Origin: Clostridia bacterium
Lineage (GTDB): Bacteria > Bacillota > Clostridia > Saccharofermentanales > Saccharofermentanaceae
Direction of reading: 5' to 3'
DNA: 64,000 nucleotides
NCBI GenBank assembly: GCA_024403775.1
Contig: JAKSRE010000010.1
Location: forward strand, 20,733 to 84,732
Part shown: positions 33,920 to 42,532 of the stretch, one piece after another
Layout of the letters: every line of letters begins with the position of its first letter
Numbering within the stretch: the stretch's first letter is position 1
Notes under the pieces: generated by a model
The model's input: only the letters and a program-made list of their open reading frames with translations
Databases searched by the model: none
What the model was told of the DNA's origin: nothing
Made by a program: the position numbers and the translations under genes

Positions 33920-36472
33920 ATGTATAAGAGATTGGTATCTATTATTTTAAGTATAGCTTTATGCATGTCGATTTTATCAACGACTGTATTTGCTGATACT
34001 GAGTATGATGTATGGGTAAATGGTGAAGAGTTCACTAGTAGTAAGCTTTCCATCCAATGTGGAGAGGGAACAGCAGCATATAATCCAACATCCAAAGAAT
34101 TAACACTTACAAATGCAACTATTGACTACACACCAAATTATGTAGGTATCCATAGTAGTAGTGATTTAAAAATTGTATTAGTAGGTAATAACTCTATCGT
34201 AGACGGTAGTGAGAAAATCGTTGATGGTATCTTTGTAGTATCAGGTAATCTAACATTAACTGGAACTGGAAATCTCTCAATAGCCGTATCCGATGAAGAT
34301 TGTTATGGTATCGAAGTAGATGATGGTGACCTTATAATTGATATGCAGGGTGATTTAGATTTAGATACAGTTAATATTTGTATCATTACAAAGCAAAATA
34401 TTGATATCAAAAATTGTGGAAATTTAATTATTGATTCTGCTTATGAAGGTATTTTCTCTTGTTATGGCGATATTACTATATCAGGAAGTAATGATATTGA
34501 TATCAATGCTGGAATAGATGGAATACATTCAGAACATGGTTTAGTTACCTTGTCTGGAAGTGGCAACATAAATATTAAAGCAAATGATGATGGAATAGAA
34601 GGTGAAAGTGGAGTTGAGCTCAATAATACCGGTGCACTCACTATTAATTCGGCTTATGGTATTTATTCATCAAAGAATCACATTACACTAAAAGGCAGTG
34701 GTCCAATATCAATAGTAGCGGAGGATGAATGCCTTTTAGCTGATAAAGATATCAGTTTATTAGGTAATTCAAAAATAACACTTACTGCTCCTACTGGATA
34801 TGGCATTGATACTGAATCTGGCGATATTACTATATCAGGAAGTAATGATATTGATATCAATGCTAAGAATGGAATTGCAACTTTCAGAGGTGCAGTATCA
34901 ATAACTGGTAAAGATACAATATTTATGAGTTGTACTGAAATAGCAATCTATTCTAACGAAGCACTTGAGATTAATCATGAAGGAATGATTGATATTAATT
35001 CATTTTATGGAATAGAGTCGGGAAGTGATATTCACATTTCTGGTAAGGGAAGTTCATCAATTAGTGCTAAAGACACCAGTGTTTATGTTTCTAGTGGCAA
35101 CCAATTGATAATTGAGGATGCCGGAGAAGTTACTTTGAATAGTAGTACCAGTAATGCTATTTATTTTGCAGATGATACTTGTACAGCAACAATAAAAGGT
35201 GAAGTAGGCCAGCTTATCTTAACATCTGCCGATACCTGTTCGATCATTTCAGATGATTACGGCAATACTTATTCTCTTATTGTCGAAAAGCCTGAACTAT
35301 ATGATGTAACAGGTTCCGACATCGAGGATCGTCTCACTTACACATTAAAAGTTTATTCTGTATCTTTTGATATGGGTGGCCATGGAACTGCTCCAGAAGA
35401 ACAGATTGTTAAATTTAACAATAAGGCTACAAAGCCTTCAGATCCAGTAGCAACTGGCTACAAGTTTGATGGCTGGTATACTGATAAGAATTGTACTAAG
35501 GCATTTGACTTCACTTCAGCTATCACAGCTGATACAACTCTTTATGCTAAGTGGACTTGTCTCCACGCTAATACTGAGATTAAGAATAAAAAGGATGCTA
35601 CCACTACTTCTACAGGTTACACTGGTGATACATACTGTAAGGATTGTGGTGTATTAATATCTTCTGGTGCAGCTATCCCAACATTAACTCCTGCACCTAC
35701 TGCAGCCCCAACTTCTGCCCCAACAACAGCTCCAGAACTTAATGTTGGTGACTTCATTAACCGCTGCTATAGCGTTGCTCTTGGTCGTAGCGCTGATGAG
35801 GCAGGATATAACTACTGGGTAGATAACCTTAATAATGGTCAGGCATGTGGTGCTCAGGTTGGTTACGGATTTATCTTCTCACAGGAATATATAAACAAGA
35901 ATCGTTCAGATAAAGAGTTCGTAACTGATATGTATGCTATGTACTTTGGACGAGAGGCAGATGCTGATGGATTTAACTACTGGGTAAGTTTACTTGAAAG
36001 TGGCTTAACACGTGAAGATATCATGGCAGGATTTGCTAACTCAGAAGAGTTCTATAACCTCTGTAATAAGTATGGCGTAGTATGTGGAACATACCTGGTT
36101 GGTGTACCAAACGATGTACAGGGCGGAGTTAACTGCTTTGTAGCTAGACTTTATAAAGTATGTCTTAATCGTTTACCTGATATGGGCGGTCAGGCTGGCT
36201 GGGTATTAAAACTTATGAACGGTGAGGTATCTGGTACAAGTGCTGCTTACGGATTTGTATTTAGTCCTGAGTTTATTGGAAAGAATCCAAGTAACGAAGA
36301 CTTCGTAAATTATATGTATGCTGCATTCTTTGGTAGAGAAGCTGACGAAGCTGGATTTAATGCATGGGTAGATGTATTAAATGGTGGCGGATCTTATGAG
36401 GATGTATTTAACGGCTTTACTGGTTCAGCAGAGTTCTTTAATCTTTGCGCAAGCTATGGAATTCAGGCTTAA
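33920..36472 (+). CDS. secreted beta-helix protein with InlB-type repeat and C-terminal DUF4214 modules
   Basis: 850 residues; AAGGAGGGAAAATT before the ATG. Signal peptide 1-26 (cleaved at VFADTEYD). Residues ~30-470 are repeated short strands rich in G-x-I/D-x-x-x-G-D-I-T-I-S-G-S, as expected of a right-handed parallel beta-helix (carbohydrate-binding domain family). One Listeria-Bacteroides/InlB B-type repeat follows (~478-545, VSFDMGGHG, GYKFDGWYTDKNC, TLYAKW). A Cys-containing module comes next (~546-588, CLHANTEIKNKKDATTTSTG, CKDCG). After a Pro/Thr/Ala linker, two DUF4214 pairs (~603-850) close the protein. Its last 171 bp and downstream terminator are identical to those of the 29915 gene. 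A near-copy follows at 37307. Likely an extracellular glycan- or host-binding protein. Confidence 0.87.
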   Translation: MYKRLVSIILSIALCMSILSTTVFADTEYDVWVNGEEFTSSKLSIQCGEGTAAYNPTSKELTLTNATIDYTPNYVGIHSSSDLKIVLVGNNSIVDGSEKIVDGIFVVSGNLTLTGTGNLSIAVSDEDCYGIEVDDGDLIIDMQGDLDLDTVNICIITKQNIDIKNCGNLIIDSAYEGIFSCYGDITISGSNDIDINAGIDGIHSEHGLVTLSGSGNINIKANDDGIEGESGVELNNTGALTINSAYGIYSSKNHITLKGSGPISIVAEDECLLADKDISLLGNSKITLTAPTGYGIDTESGDITISGSNDIDINAKNGIATFRGAVSITGKDTIFMSCTEIAIYSNEALEINHEGMIDINSFYGIESGSDIHISGKGSSSISAKDTSVYVSSGNQLIIEDAGEVTLNSSTSNAIYFADDTCTATIKGEVGQLILTSADTCSIISDDYGNTYSLIVEKPELYDVTGSDIEDRLTYTLKVYSVSFDMGGHGTAPEEQIVKFNNKATKPSDPVATGYKFDGWYTDKNCTKAFDFTSAITADTTLYAKWTCLHANTEIKNKKDATTTSTGYTGDTYCKDCGVLISSGAAIPTLTPAPTAAPTSAPTTAPELNVGDFINRCYSVALGRSADEAGYNYWVDNLNNGQACGAQVGYGFIFSQEYINKNRSDKEFVTDMYAMYFGREADADGFNYWVSLLESGLTREDIMAGFANSEEFYNLCNKYGVVCGTYLVGVPNDVQGGVNCFVARLYKVCLNRLPDMGGQAGWVLKLMNGEVSGTSAAYGFVFSPEFIGKNPSNEDFVNYMYAAFFGREADEAGFNAWVDVLNGGGSYEDVFNGFTGSAEFFNLCASYGIQA

Positions 36473-36505
36473 GGTTATCTAAAATTAAACTAACTAATAC
36501 AAAAG

Positions 36506-36542
36506 CACCAGTCACTTGATAAGTGGCTGGTGTTTTATATGT
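36506..36542 (+). terminator. terminator of the 33920 gene
   Basis: Same CACCAGTCACT/AGTGGCTGGTG stem and TTTTATAT tail as at 32795; part of a 283-bp identical tract. Confidence 0.85.
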
Positions 36543-36705
36543 ATAAATATTGGGACAAATAAGCGAATAAATCACAATAAAAACAAAACAAATATTCGTA
36601 AACATGATATAATATAAACGAGTACAGTTCATTAAATGGGCGGTTGCCTCCTTTATTTTAAAGTTCAGTTTCTACTGAAACTATAAAAAGAAAGGGGGGA
36701 TAACT

Positions 36706-36825
36706 ATGACAGATTTTGAGATAATAACTTTGGTTATTGCTGTAGTTGGATTACCAATTGCGGCTATGAAGCTGTTAATAGCAATTATTACCTTTCTTGA
36801 TACCAGGTATACAAGAAAAAGGTAA
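36706..36825 (+). CDS. 39-residue holin-like toxin of a probable type I toxin-antitoxin locus
   Basis: Starts MTDFEIITLVIAVVGLPIAA and ends DTRYTRKR: a polar start, one hydrophobic helix (residues ~6-31) and a basic tail. This pattern matches the putative holin-like toxins of Firmicutes type I systems (x-x-x-E-x-I/L-x-L-x-I start). A strong ribosome site, AAAGGGGGGATAACT, precedes the ATG. TATAAT at 36608-36613 gives a ~85-nt leader that contains GGGCGGTTGCCT and a small AGTTTC-TACT-GAAACT hairpin just before the ribosome site. The stop codon is directly followed by the antisense RNA gene on the other strand. It would act at the membrane, and its translation is presumably held off by the RNA. 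Not confirmed by any search. Confidence 0.65.
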   Translation: MTDFEIITLVIAVVGLPIAAMKLLIAIITFLDTRYTRKR

Positions 36826-36915
36826 AAAACAACCTCACCCATACGGATTCACGGTCCTAGGATGAGGTAAATCTAATCATTCAGGCAACCGTCCAAGTGG
36901 ACTGTGCTTTTCTTA
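36826..36915 (-). ncRNA. antitoxin small RNA, copy 2 (with toxin)
   Basis: Minus strand: AAGAAAAGCACAGTCC, GGACGGTTGCCT, then hairpin CCTCATCC...GGGTGAGG and a TTGTTTTTT tail. The G-U pair in the stem would be an A-C mismatch in plus-strand RNA, so the minus strand is the functional one. TATTCT lies upstream as -10. Its complement (AGGCAACCGTCC) in the toxin transcript can pair with the toxin leader GGGCGGTTGCCT, a 5'-3' interaction like those in other type I toxin mRNAs. It runs convergently to the toxin gene. Confidence 0.6.
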
Positions 36916-36989
36916 TAAGAATAGTAACATATTTTCTGTTGTGTTTCCATATATATGGTGAGTTTTAAATCAGCTGTTGGAACTGTCCT

Positions 36990-37120
36990 TTGAGTTATTA
37001 ATTTGTGTGCAAGCTATGGAATGTTGTTAGCATTTAATGACTTTAAATGATAGAGATTGTCTTCTTAATAGAAGATGACCTCTATTTATGTATCGAAGTT
37101 TGTCGTCACAAAAATTGTGA
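36990..37120 (+). pseudogene. decayed 3' end of a lost DUF4214 gene with its terminator and palindrome
   Basis: AATTTGTGTGCAAGCTATGG at 37000-37019 equals the end of the 37307 gene (codes NLCASYG). About 35 bp on, TCTTCTTAATAGAAGATGAC is a damaged form of the TCTTCTGCTAGAAGATGACC terminator, and GTCACAAAAATTGTGA at 37105-37120 is the core of the nested palindrome. The order is the same as behind 37307 and 40313. A complete DUF4214 gene therefore once ended here. Confidence 0.6.
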
Positions 37121-37207
37121 TTTTTTGAGCTATTTTATATTGGAGTGCTTTTACAAATCTGAGATGCGAGAATACTTTTTAGTGAAGCTTTTCGAAGAAT
37201 AAAACAA

Positions 37208-37246
37208 GCTACCTCAAGATTCAGCCGATTTAGAGGTAGTTTTTTA
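37208..37246 (+). terminator. hairpin upstream of the 37307 gene
   Basis: GCTACCTCaa...ttAGAGGTAGT followed by TTTTTATT. It is a degenerate relative of the 33821 terminator, kept at the same distance before the duplicated gene. Confidence 0.5.
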
Positions 37247-37275
37247 TTGATTTATTCTTATTTATTTCAGATAAT
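37247..37275 (+). promoter_or_regulatory. promoter of the 37307 gene
   Basis: TTGATT (37247-37252), 17 bp, GATAAT (37270-37275), identical in boxes and spacing to the promoter of the paralogue at 33920. Confidence 0.6.
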
Positions 37276-37306
37276 ATTAATAAATCAAAAATAAAGGAGA
37301 TTTCTT

Positions 37307-39850
37307 ATGCATAAGAAACTAATATCGTTGTTTTTAAGTATAGCTTTATGCATGTCAATCTTATCGATGACAGTATTTGCTGATACTAATTATGATGTAT
37401 GGGTAAATGGTGAAGAGTTCACTAGTAGTAAGCTTTCCATTCAATGTGGAGAAGGAACAGCAGCATATAACCCAACATCCAAAGAATTAACACTTACAAA
37501 TGCAACTATTGACTCCATACCTTTTGAGGTAGGTATCTTTAGTAGTAGTAGTTTAAAAATTGTATTAGTAGGTAATAACTCTATCGTAGACGATAGTGAT
37601 AATATCTTTTTTGGTATCTATGTAGAAAAAGGTAATCTAACATTAACTGGAACTGGAAATCTCTCAATAGTCGTATCCAATGAAGATTGTTATGGTATCG
37701 AAGTAGATTATGGTGACCTTATAATTGATATGCAGGGTGATTTAGATGTAGATACAGTTAAAAGTTGTATTATTACAAATCAAAATATTGATATCAAAAA
37801 TTGTGGAAATTTAATTGTCAATTCTGCTTATGACGGTATTTTCTCTTCTTATAATATAAATATTTCAAGTGAAAATACTATTGATATCATAGCTGGATTA
37901 GATGGAATACATTCAGAAAAAGGATCTGTCACTTTGGCTGGAAGTGGTGATATAAATATTAAAGCAGAGGACGATGGAATAGAAGGCAATAGCGAAGTTG
38001 TGCTAAATAATTCTGGTTCACTAACTATTAATTCGTATTATGGAATCTATATAACAGATGGTGATCTTACGCAGAAAGGTAGTGGGCTAATATCAATAAT
38101 TACAAAGTCTACATCTATTTTATGTAATGGTAGTATCAATTTATTGGGCAATTCAAAAATCACAATAAGTGCTCTTGACTTTTTAGGACTTAGTGCTGAT
38201 GAAGATGTTACTATATCAGGTAGTAATGATATTAGTATTGATGCTAAGAATGGAATTGGTTGTAATAAAAGCTTATCTATAACTGGTAGTGATATATTAA
38301 CTATCAATAGTGCTGGTGAAGCAATTTGTACTACAGGAGAAATTGTAATTAATCATGAGGGAATGGTTGATATTTATGCTGATTATGGACTAGAGTCCGA
38401 GTCTAATATCATCATCTCTGGTAATGGTTATACATCAATTGCTACTACAGAATATTCTGTTTTATTATTTAATGGCAGTCAATTGATAATTGAGGATGCA
38501 GGAGAAGTTACATTAACTAGTAATAAGGGGAATGCTATTTATTTTGATGATAGTAACTGCACCGCAACATTAAAAGGTGAAGTAGGTCAATTGATCATGT
38601 CATCTGCTACTATGTGCTCAATCATTTCAGATGGATATGGCAATTATTATCCTTTTATTGTCGAAAAGCCTGAACTATATGATGTAACCGGTGCTGAAGA
38701 CGAAGAATTTCTTAGGTACATACTAAAAGCATATCTTGTATCTTTCGATATGGGCGGTCACGGATCAGCTCCAGAAGATCAGGTTGTTGTATTAAATCAC
38801 AAAGCAACAAAGCCTTCTAATCCTGTGGCTACAGGTTATAAGTTTGATGGCTGGTATACTGATAAGAATTTCACAAAAGCATTCGACTTTAATACAGCTA
38901 TCACTTCTAATACTACTATTTATGCAAAGTGGACTTGTCTCCACGCTAATACTGAGATTAAGAATAAAAAGGATGCTACCACTACTTCTACAGGTTACAC
39001 AGGTGATACATACTGTAAGGATTGTGGTGTATTAATATCTTCTGGTTCAGCTATTCCAACATTAACTCCTGCTCCAACTGCTGCACCAACTTCTGCACCA
39101 ACAGCAGCACCAGAACTTAATGTAGGTGACTTCATTAACCGCTGCTATAGCGTAGCTCTTGGACGTAGCGCTGATGAGGCTGGATATAACTACTGGGTAA
39201 ATAACCTTAATAATGGTCAGGCTTGCGGTGCTCAGGTTGGTTACGGATTTATCTTCTCACAGGAATATATAAACAAGAATCGTTCCGATAAAGAATTCGT
39301 AACTGATATGTATGCTATGTACTTTGGACGAGAGGCAGATTCTGATGGTTTTAACTACTGGGTAGGTTTGCTTGAAAGTGGCTTAACACGTGAAGATATT
39401 ATGGCAGGATTTGCTAACTCAGAAGAGTTCTATAACCTCTGTAATAAGTATGGCGTAGTATGTGGAACATACCTGGTTGGTGTACCAAACGATGTACAGG
39501 GCGGAGTTAACTGCTTTGTAGCTAGACTTTATAAAGTATGTCTTAATCGTTTACCTGATATGGGCGGCCAGGCAGGCTGGGTATTAAAGCTTATGAACGG
39601 TGAGGTATCTGGTACAAGTTGTGCTTATGGATTTGTATTTAGTCCTGAGTTTATTGGAAAGAATCCAAGTAACGAAGCATTCGTAAATTATATGTACGCT
39701 GCATTCTTTGGTCGTGAAGCTGACGAAGCTGGATTTAATGCATGGGTAGATGTATTAAACGGTGGCGGATCTTATGAGGATGTATTCGCAGGATTCTCTG
39801 GTTCAGCTGAGTTTGCTAATTTGTGTGCAAGCTATGGAATTCAAGCTTAA
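37307..39850 (+). CDS. secreted beta-helix protein with InlB-type repeat and C-terminal DUF4214 modules, paralogue of 33920
   Basis: 847 residues; AAAGGAGATTTCTT before the ATG. Same domain order as the 33920 protein: signal peptide 1-26, beta-helix ~30-465, one InlB B-type repeat (VSFDMGGHGSAPEDQVVVLN), the CLHANTEIK/CKDCG module, Pro/Thr/Ala linker, two DUF4214 pairs. The start region (~27-75) and the C-terminal half are almost identical to the paralogue. The middle of the beta-helix (~75-460) has many substitutions, so the presumed ligand-binding face has diverged while the attachment end was kept. The extreme 3' end (FAGFSGSAEFANLCASYG) matches the LRR-type genes rather than the 33920 gene, another sign of exchange between copies. 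Confidence 0.87.
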   Translation: MHKKLISLFLSIALCMSILSMTVFADTNYDVWVNGEEFTSSKLSIQCGEGTAAYNPTSKELTLTNATIDSIPFEVGIFSSSSLKIVLVGNNSIVDDSDNIFFGIYVEKGNLTLTGTGNLSIVVSNEDCYGIEVDYGDLIIDMQGDLDVDTVKSCIITNQNIDIKNCGNLIVNSAYDGIFSSYNINISSENTIDIIAGLDGIHSEKGSVTLAGSGDINIKAEDDGIEGNSEVVLNNSGSLTINSYYGIYITDGDLTQKGSGLISIITKSTSILCNGSINLLGNSKITISALDFLGLSADEDVTISGSNDISIDAKNGIGCNKSLSITGSDILTINSAGEAICTTGEIVINHEGMVDIYADYGLESESNIIISGNGYTSIATTEYSVLLFNGSQLIIEDAGEVTLTSNKGNAIYFDDSNCTATLKGEVGQLIMSSATMCSIISDGYGNYYPFIVEKPELYDVTGAEDEEFLRYILKAYLVSFDMGGHGSAPEDQVVVLNHKATKPSNPVATGYKFDGWYTDKNFTKAFDFNTAITSNTTIYAKWTCLHANTEIKNKKDATTTSTGYTGDTYCKDCGVLISSGSAIPTLTPAPTAAPTSAPTAAPELNVGDFINRCYSVALGRSADEAGYNYWVNNLNNGQACGAQVGYGFIFSQEYINKNRSDKEFVTDMYAMYFGREADSDGFNYWVGLLESGLTREDIMAGFANSEEFYNLCNKYGVVCGTYLVGVPNDVQGGVNCFVARLYKVCLNRLPDMGGQAGWVLKLMNGEVSGTSCAYGFVFSPEFIGKNPSNEAFVNYMYAAFFGREADEAGFNAWVDVLNGGGSYEDVFAGFSGSAEFANLCASYGIQA

Positions 39851-39869
39851 GATTAAATTATTAACGATG

Positions 39870-39905
39870 GAGGTCATCTTCTGCTAGAAGATGACCTCTT
39901 TTTTG
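39870..39905 (+). terminator. terminator of the 37307 gene
   Basis: Perfect 13-bp stem GAGGTCATCTTCT/AGAAGATGACCTC, loop GCT, then TTTTTTTG. Identical at 42480. Confidence 0.93.
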
Positions 39906-39922
39906 TAGATGGATTTTGATCC

Positions 39923-39981
39923 GTCACAAACCAAGCGTTTTTGTCACAAAAATTGTGACGTTCTGAGACATTCTTTGTGAC
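39923..39981. repeat. nested GTCACAA palindrome element, copy 2
   Basis: As at 33003 but lacking three bases of the left arm (GTCACAAACC). The inner GTCACAAAAATTGTGAC is intact, as is the right arm TTCTTTGTGAC. The conserved AGATTTCAATCCAACTAGGT follows, then small-RNA copy 3. Confidence 0.7.
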
Positions 39982-40030
39982 ACAGGAGATTTCAATCCAA
40001 CTAGGTAATAATCAGAGTGGTTTTTGTGAT

Positions 40031-40120
40031 AAAAACAACCTCACCCATACGGATTGGAGTCCTAAGGTGAGGTAAAACACACTTAATAGGCAACCGTCCA
40101 AATGGACTGTGCTTTTCTTA
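40031..40120 (-). ncRNA. orphan antitoxin-like small RNA, copy 3
   Basis: Minus strand: AAGAAAAGCACAGTCC, GGACGGTTGCCT, hairpin CCTCACC...GGGTGAGG, tail TTGTTTTTATC; TATTCT as -10 upstream. No toxin gene adjoins. Between it and the 40313 gene lies only an AGGTTACA-7-TGTAACCT palindrome (40250-40272), a possible operator for that gene. Confidence 0.55.
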
Positions 40121-40312
40121 TGTAAAGAATATCAAATCTACTCTTATAATTCCATATATATGATGTTGAATTGATTTTGTAAAAATTGTGTTAACTTAAA
40201 TGCCTCCAAAGCCCATGAAATCGGCAGTTATACTACGCATAACTAATATAGGTTACATTTACATTGTAACCTAATATCTATTTGAGAATATGATTTATTG
40301 TGGAGGTTGTTG

Positions 40313-42460
40313 ATGAAAAGATTTTTGAAAGTAGTAGCAACTACTCTTTGTGCCGGCATGGTACTGAGCAGTGGTTTATTTGTAAGTAGTCCGATAGTTA
40401 ATGCGGCAGGTGGGGTAGCGATTAATGAGAAGAATTTTCCTGATGAAAGATTTAGGGAATATGTTATTAATTTTTGTAATCCAGATGGTGATAGTGTTCT
40501 ATCTCAGGCTGAGATTGATTCTGTAAACTACATAGAAGTATGTGAGAGAGGTATCAAATCGCTACAAGGTATAGAACATTTTACAGCGTTAACAGACCTA
40601 CTTTGTGGTGATAATGAATTAACTAGTCTAGATGTAAGCAAGAATATTCAATTAGTAAAATTGTCATGTTATAACAATCAACTAACAAGTTTAGACATAA
40701 GCAAAAATGAAAAATTAGAGGATTTGAATTGTGAAAGTAACCAGTTAATCAACCTAAATGTTAGTAAGAATACTGAATTATACAGTTTGTCTTGTGGAGA
40801 AAATGAATTAGTAAGTTTGGATATAAGTAAAAACGTAAAATTAGTTTTTTTAGGTTGTGATTATAGCAAATTAACGAATCTTGATGTAACAAAAAATATC
40901 AATTTAACAACTTTGATTTGTTTTGGAAACCAACTAACAAGTCTAGATGTAAGCAAAAATATAACATTAACGGATTTAGAATGTTATGAAAACAAAATCA
41001 CGAGTCTTGATGTAACTAAAAACATCAATTTAGAAGATTTGATTTGTTTTGGAAACCAACTAACAAATCTCGATGTAAGCAAGAATACTAAATTGATTAG
41101 GTTACAGTGCGATGATAACCAACTAACAAGTCTCGATGTAAGCAAAAATACAAAATTAACAGATTTGTATTGTTCTATAAACCAACTCACTAGTCTAGAT
41201 GTAACAAAAAATAATGATTTAAAAAATTTGAGTTGTTTTGGTAATCAACTAACAGTTTTAGATGTAAGCAAGAATATTGCTTTAAGTAATTTAGAGTGTT
41301 ATGAAAATAAACTTACGAGTCTTGATGTAAGTAAGAATCTTGAATTACAATGGTTGTATTGTGATGATAACCAGCTAACAAGTTTAGATTTAAGTAAGAA
41401 TAGTAAATTAGCCAGTTTATATTGTTCTAACAATATGATAACAAGTCTTGATATAAGTAATAATACTGAACTTTGTAATCGATGTAAAAACTCAGATTAT
41501 GTGACGGAATATACGTTATATGAAAAGTTTTATAGAGGAATAATATGGTTAGTTTATGTGGAACATATTGATTATGAGTTCATGCAGGTTGTCATAGATT
41601 CTCAAACAACTCTTACAGCAAATGGTGAGGTTTTATATTTAGCAACAAGTACACCTACACCAGCACCAACTACTACTCCAACATCTGGTCCAATTCCAAC
41701 AGTAGTACCAACAACAGCTCCAGAGCAGAGTGTAGGTTCATTTGTAGACCGTTGCTATGAAGTTGCTCTTGGAAGAGAAGCTGACGATGCAGGATTTGAA
41801 TACTGGTTAGATGCACTTAATAGTGGAAAAATCTGTGGTGCTCAGGCAGGATATGGATTTATCTTTAGTGGTGAGTATATAAACAAAAACAGAACTAATG
41901 AAGAGTTCGTAACTGATCTTTATAGCATGTACTTTGGACGTACACCAGATAGTGCTGGATTTAACTACTGGGTAGATCAGCTTAATAGTGGTGAAGATAG
42001 AGAAAACGTATTTGCAGGCTTTGCAAATTCACAGGAGTTTGATAATCTCTGCGCTAAATATGGTGTAGTAACAGGTACATATATTGTAGGTATTCCAAAT
42101 GACCAACAGGGTGGAGTAAATAGCTTTGTAGCAAGACTTTATCAGGTATGTCTTAACAGACTTCCAGATATGGGAGGCCAGGCAGGCTGGGTAGATAAAC
42201 TTATTAAGGGAGAAGTAACAGGTACTACATGCGCATTTGGATTTGTATTCTCACCAGAGTTTATTGGTAAGGAACCAAGCAACGAAGAATTCGTAGCATA
42301 TATGTACAGAGCATTCTTTGGTCGTGAGGCTGACGAAGCTGGATTTAATGCATGGGTAGACGTATTAAATGGCGGTGGATCTTACGCGGATGTATTTAAG
42401 GGATTCTCTGGATCAGCAGAGTTTGCTAATTTGTGCGCAAGCTATGGAATTCAGGCGTAA
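40313..42460 (+). CDS. secreted leucine-rich-repeat protein with C-terminal DUF4214 modules
   Basis: 715 residues from the ATG preceded by GTGGAGGTTGTTG; an in-frame TTG at 40298 lies before the ribosome site. Signal peptide 1-32 (IVNAAGG). INEKNFPDERFREYV and an EF-hand-like loop NPDGDSVLSQAE (~residue 55) give a candidate Ca2+ site. Then about sixteen highly regular 21-residue LRRs (~95-400) of the form L-x-C-x-x-N-x-L-T-S-L-D-V-S-K-N; one Cys per repeat lines the presumed concave face. Thr/Pro linker (~440-475), two DUF4214 pairs (~478-715). The repeats are so alike at DNA level that slippage or recombination could change their number. Confidence 0.88.
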   Translation: MKRFLKVVATTLCAGMVLSSGLFVSSPIVNAAGGVAINEKNFPDERFREYVINFCNPDGDSVLSQAEIDSVNYIEVCERGIKSLQGIEHFTALTDLLCGDNELTSLDVSKNIQLVKLSCYNNQLTSLDISKNEKLEDLNCESNQLINLNVSKNTELYSLSCGENELVSLDISKNVKLVFLGCDYSKLTNLDVTKNINLTTLICFGNQLTSLDVSKNITLTDLECYENKITSLDVTKNINLEDLICFGNQLTNLDVSKNTKLIRLQCDDNQLTSLDVSKNTKLTDLYCSINQLTSLDVTKNNDLKNLSCFGNQLTVLDVSKNIALSNLECYENKLTSLDVSKNLELQWLYCDDNQLTSLDLSKNSKLASLYCSNNMITSLDISNNTELCNRCKNSDYVTEYTLYEKFYRGIIWLVYVEHIDYEFMQVVIDSQTTLTANGEVLYLATSTPTPAPTTTPTSGPIPTVVPTTAPEQSVGSFVDRCYEVALGREADDAGFEYWLDALNSGKICGAQAGYGFIFSGEYINKNRTNEEFVTDLYSMYFGRTPDSAGFNYWVDQLNSGEDRENVFAGFANSQEFDNLCAKYGVVTGTYIVGIPNDQQGGVNSFVARLYQVCLNRLPDMGGQAGWVDKLIKGEVTGTTCAFGFVFSPEFIGKEPSNEEFVAYMYRAFFGREADEAGFNAWVDVLNGGGSYADVFKGFSGSAEFANLCASYGIQA

Positions 42461-42479
42461 GATTTAATTATTAACGATG

Positions 42480-42515
42480 GAGGTCATCTTCTGCTAGAAG
42501 ATGACCTCTTTTTTG
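42480..42515 (+). terminator. terminator of the 40313 gene
   Basis: Identical 13-bp stem and T-run to that at 39870. Confidence 0.93.
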
Positions 42516-42532
42516 TAGATTGATTTTGATCC

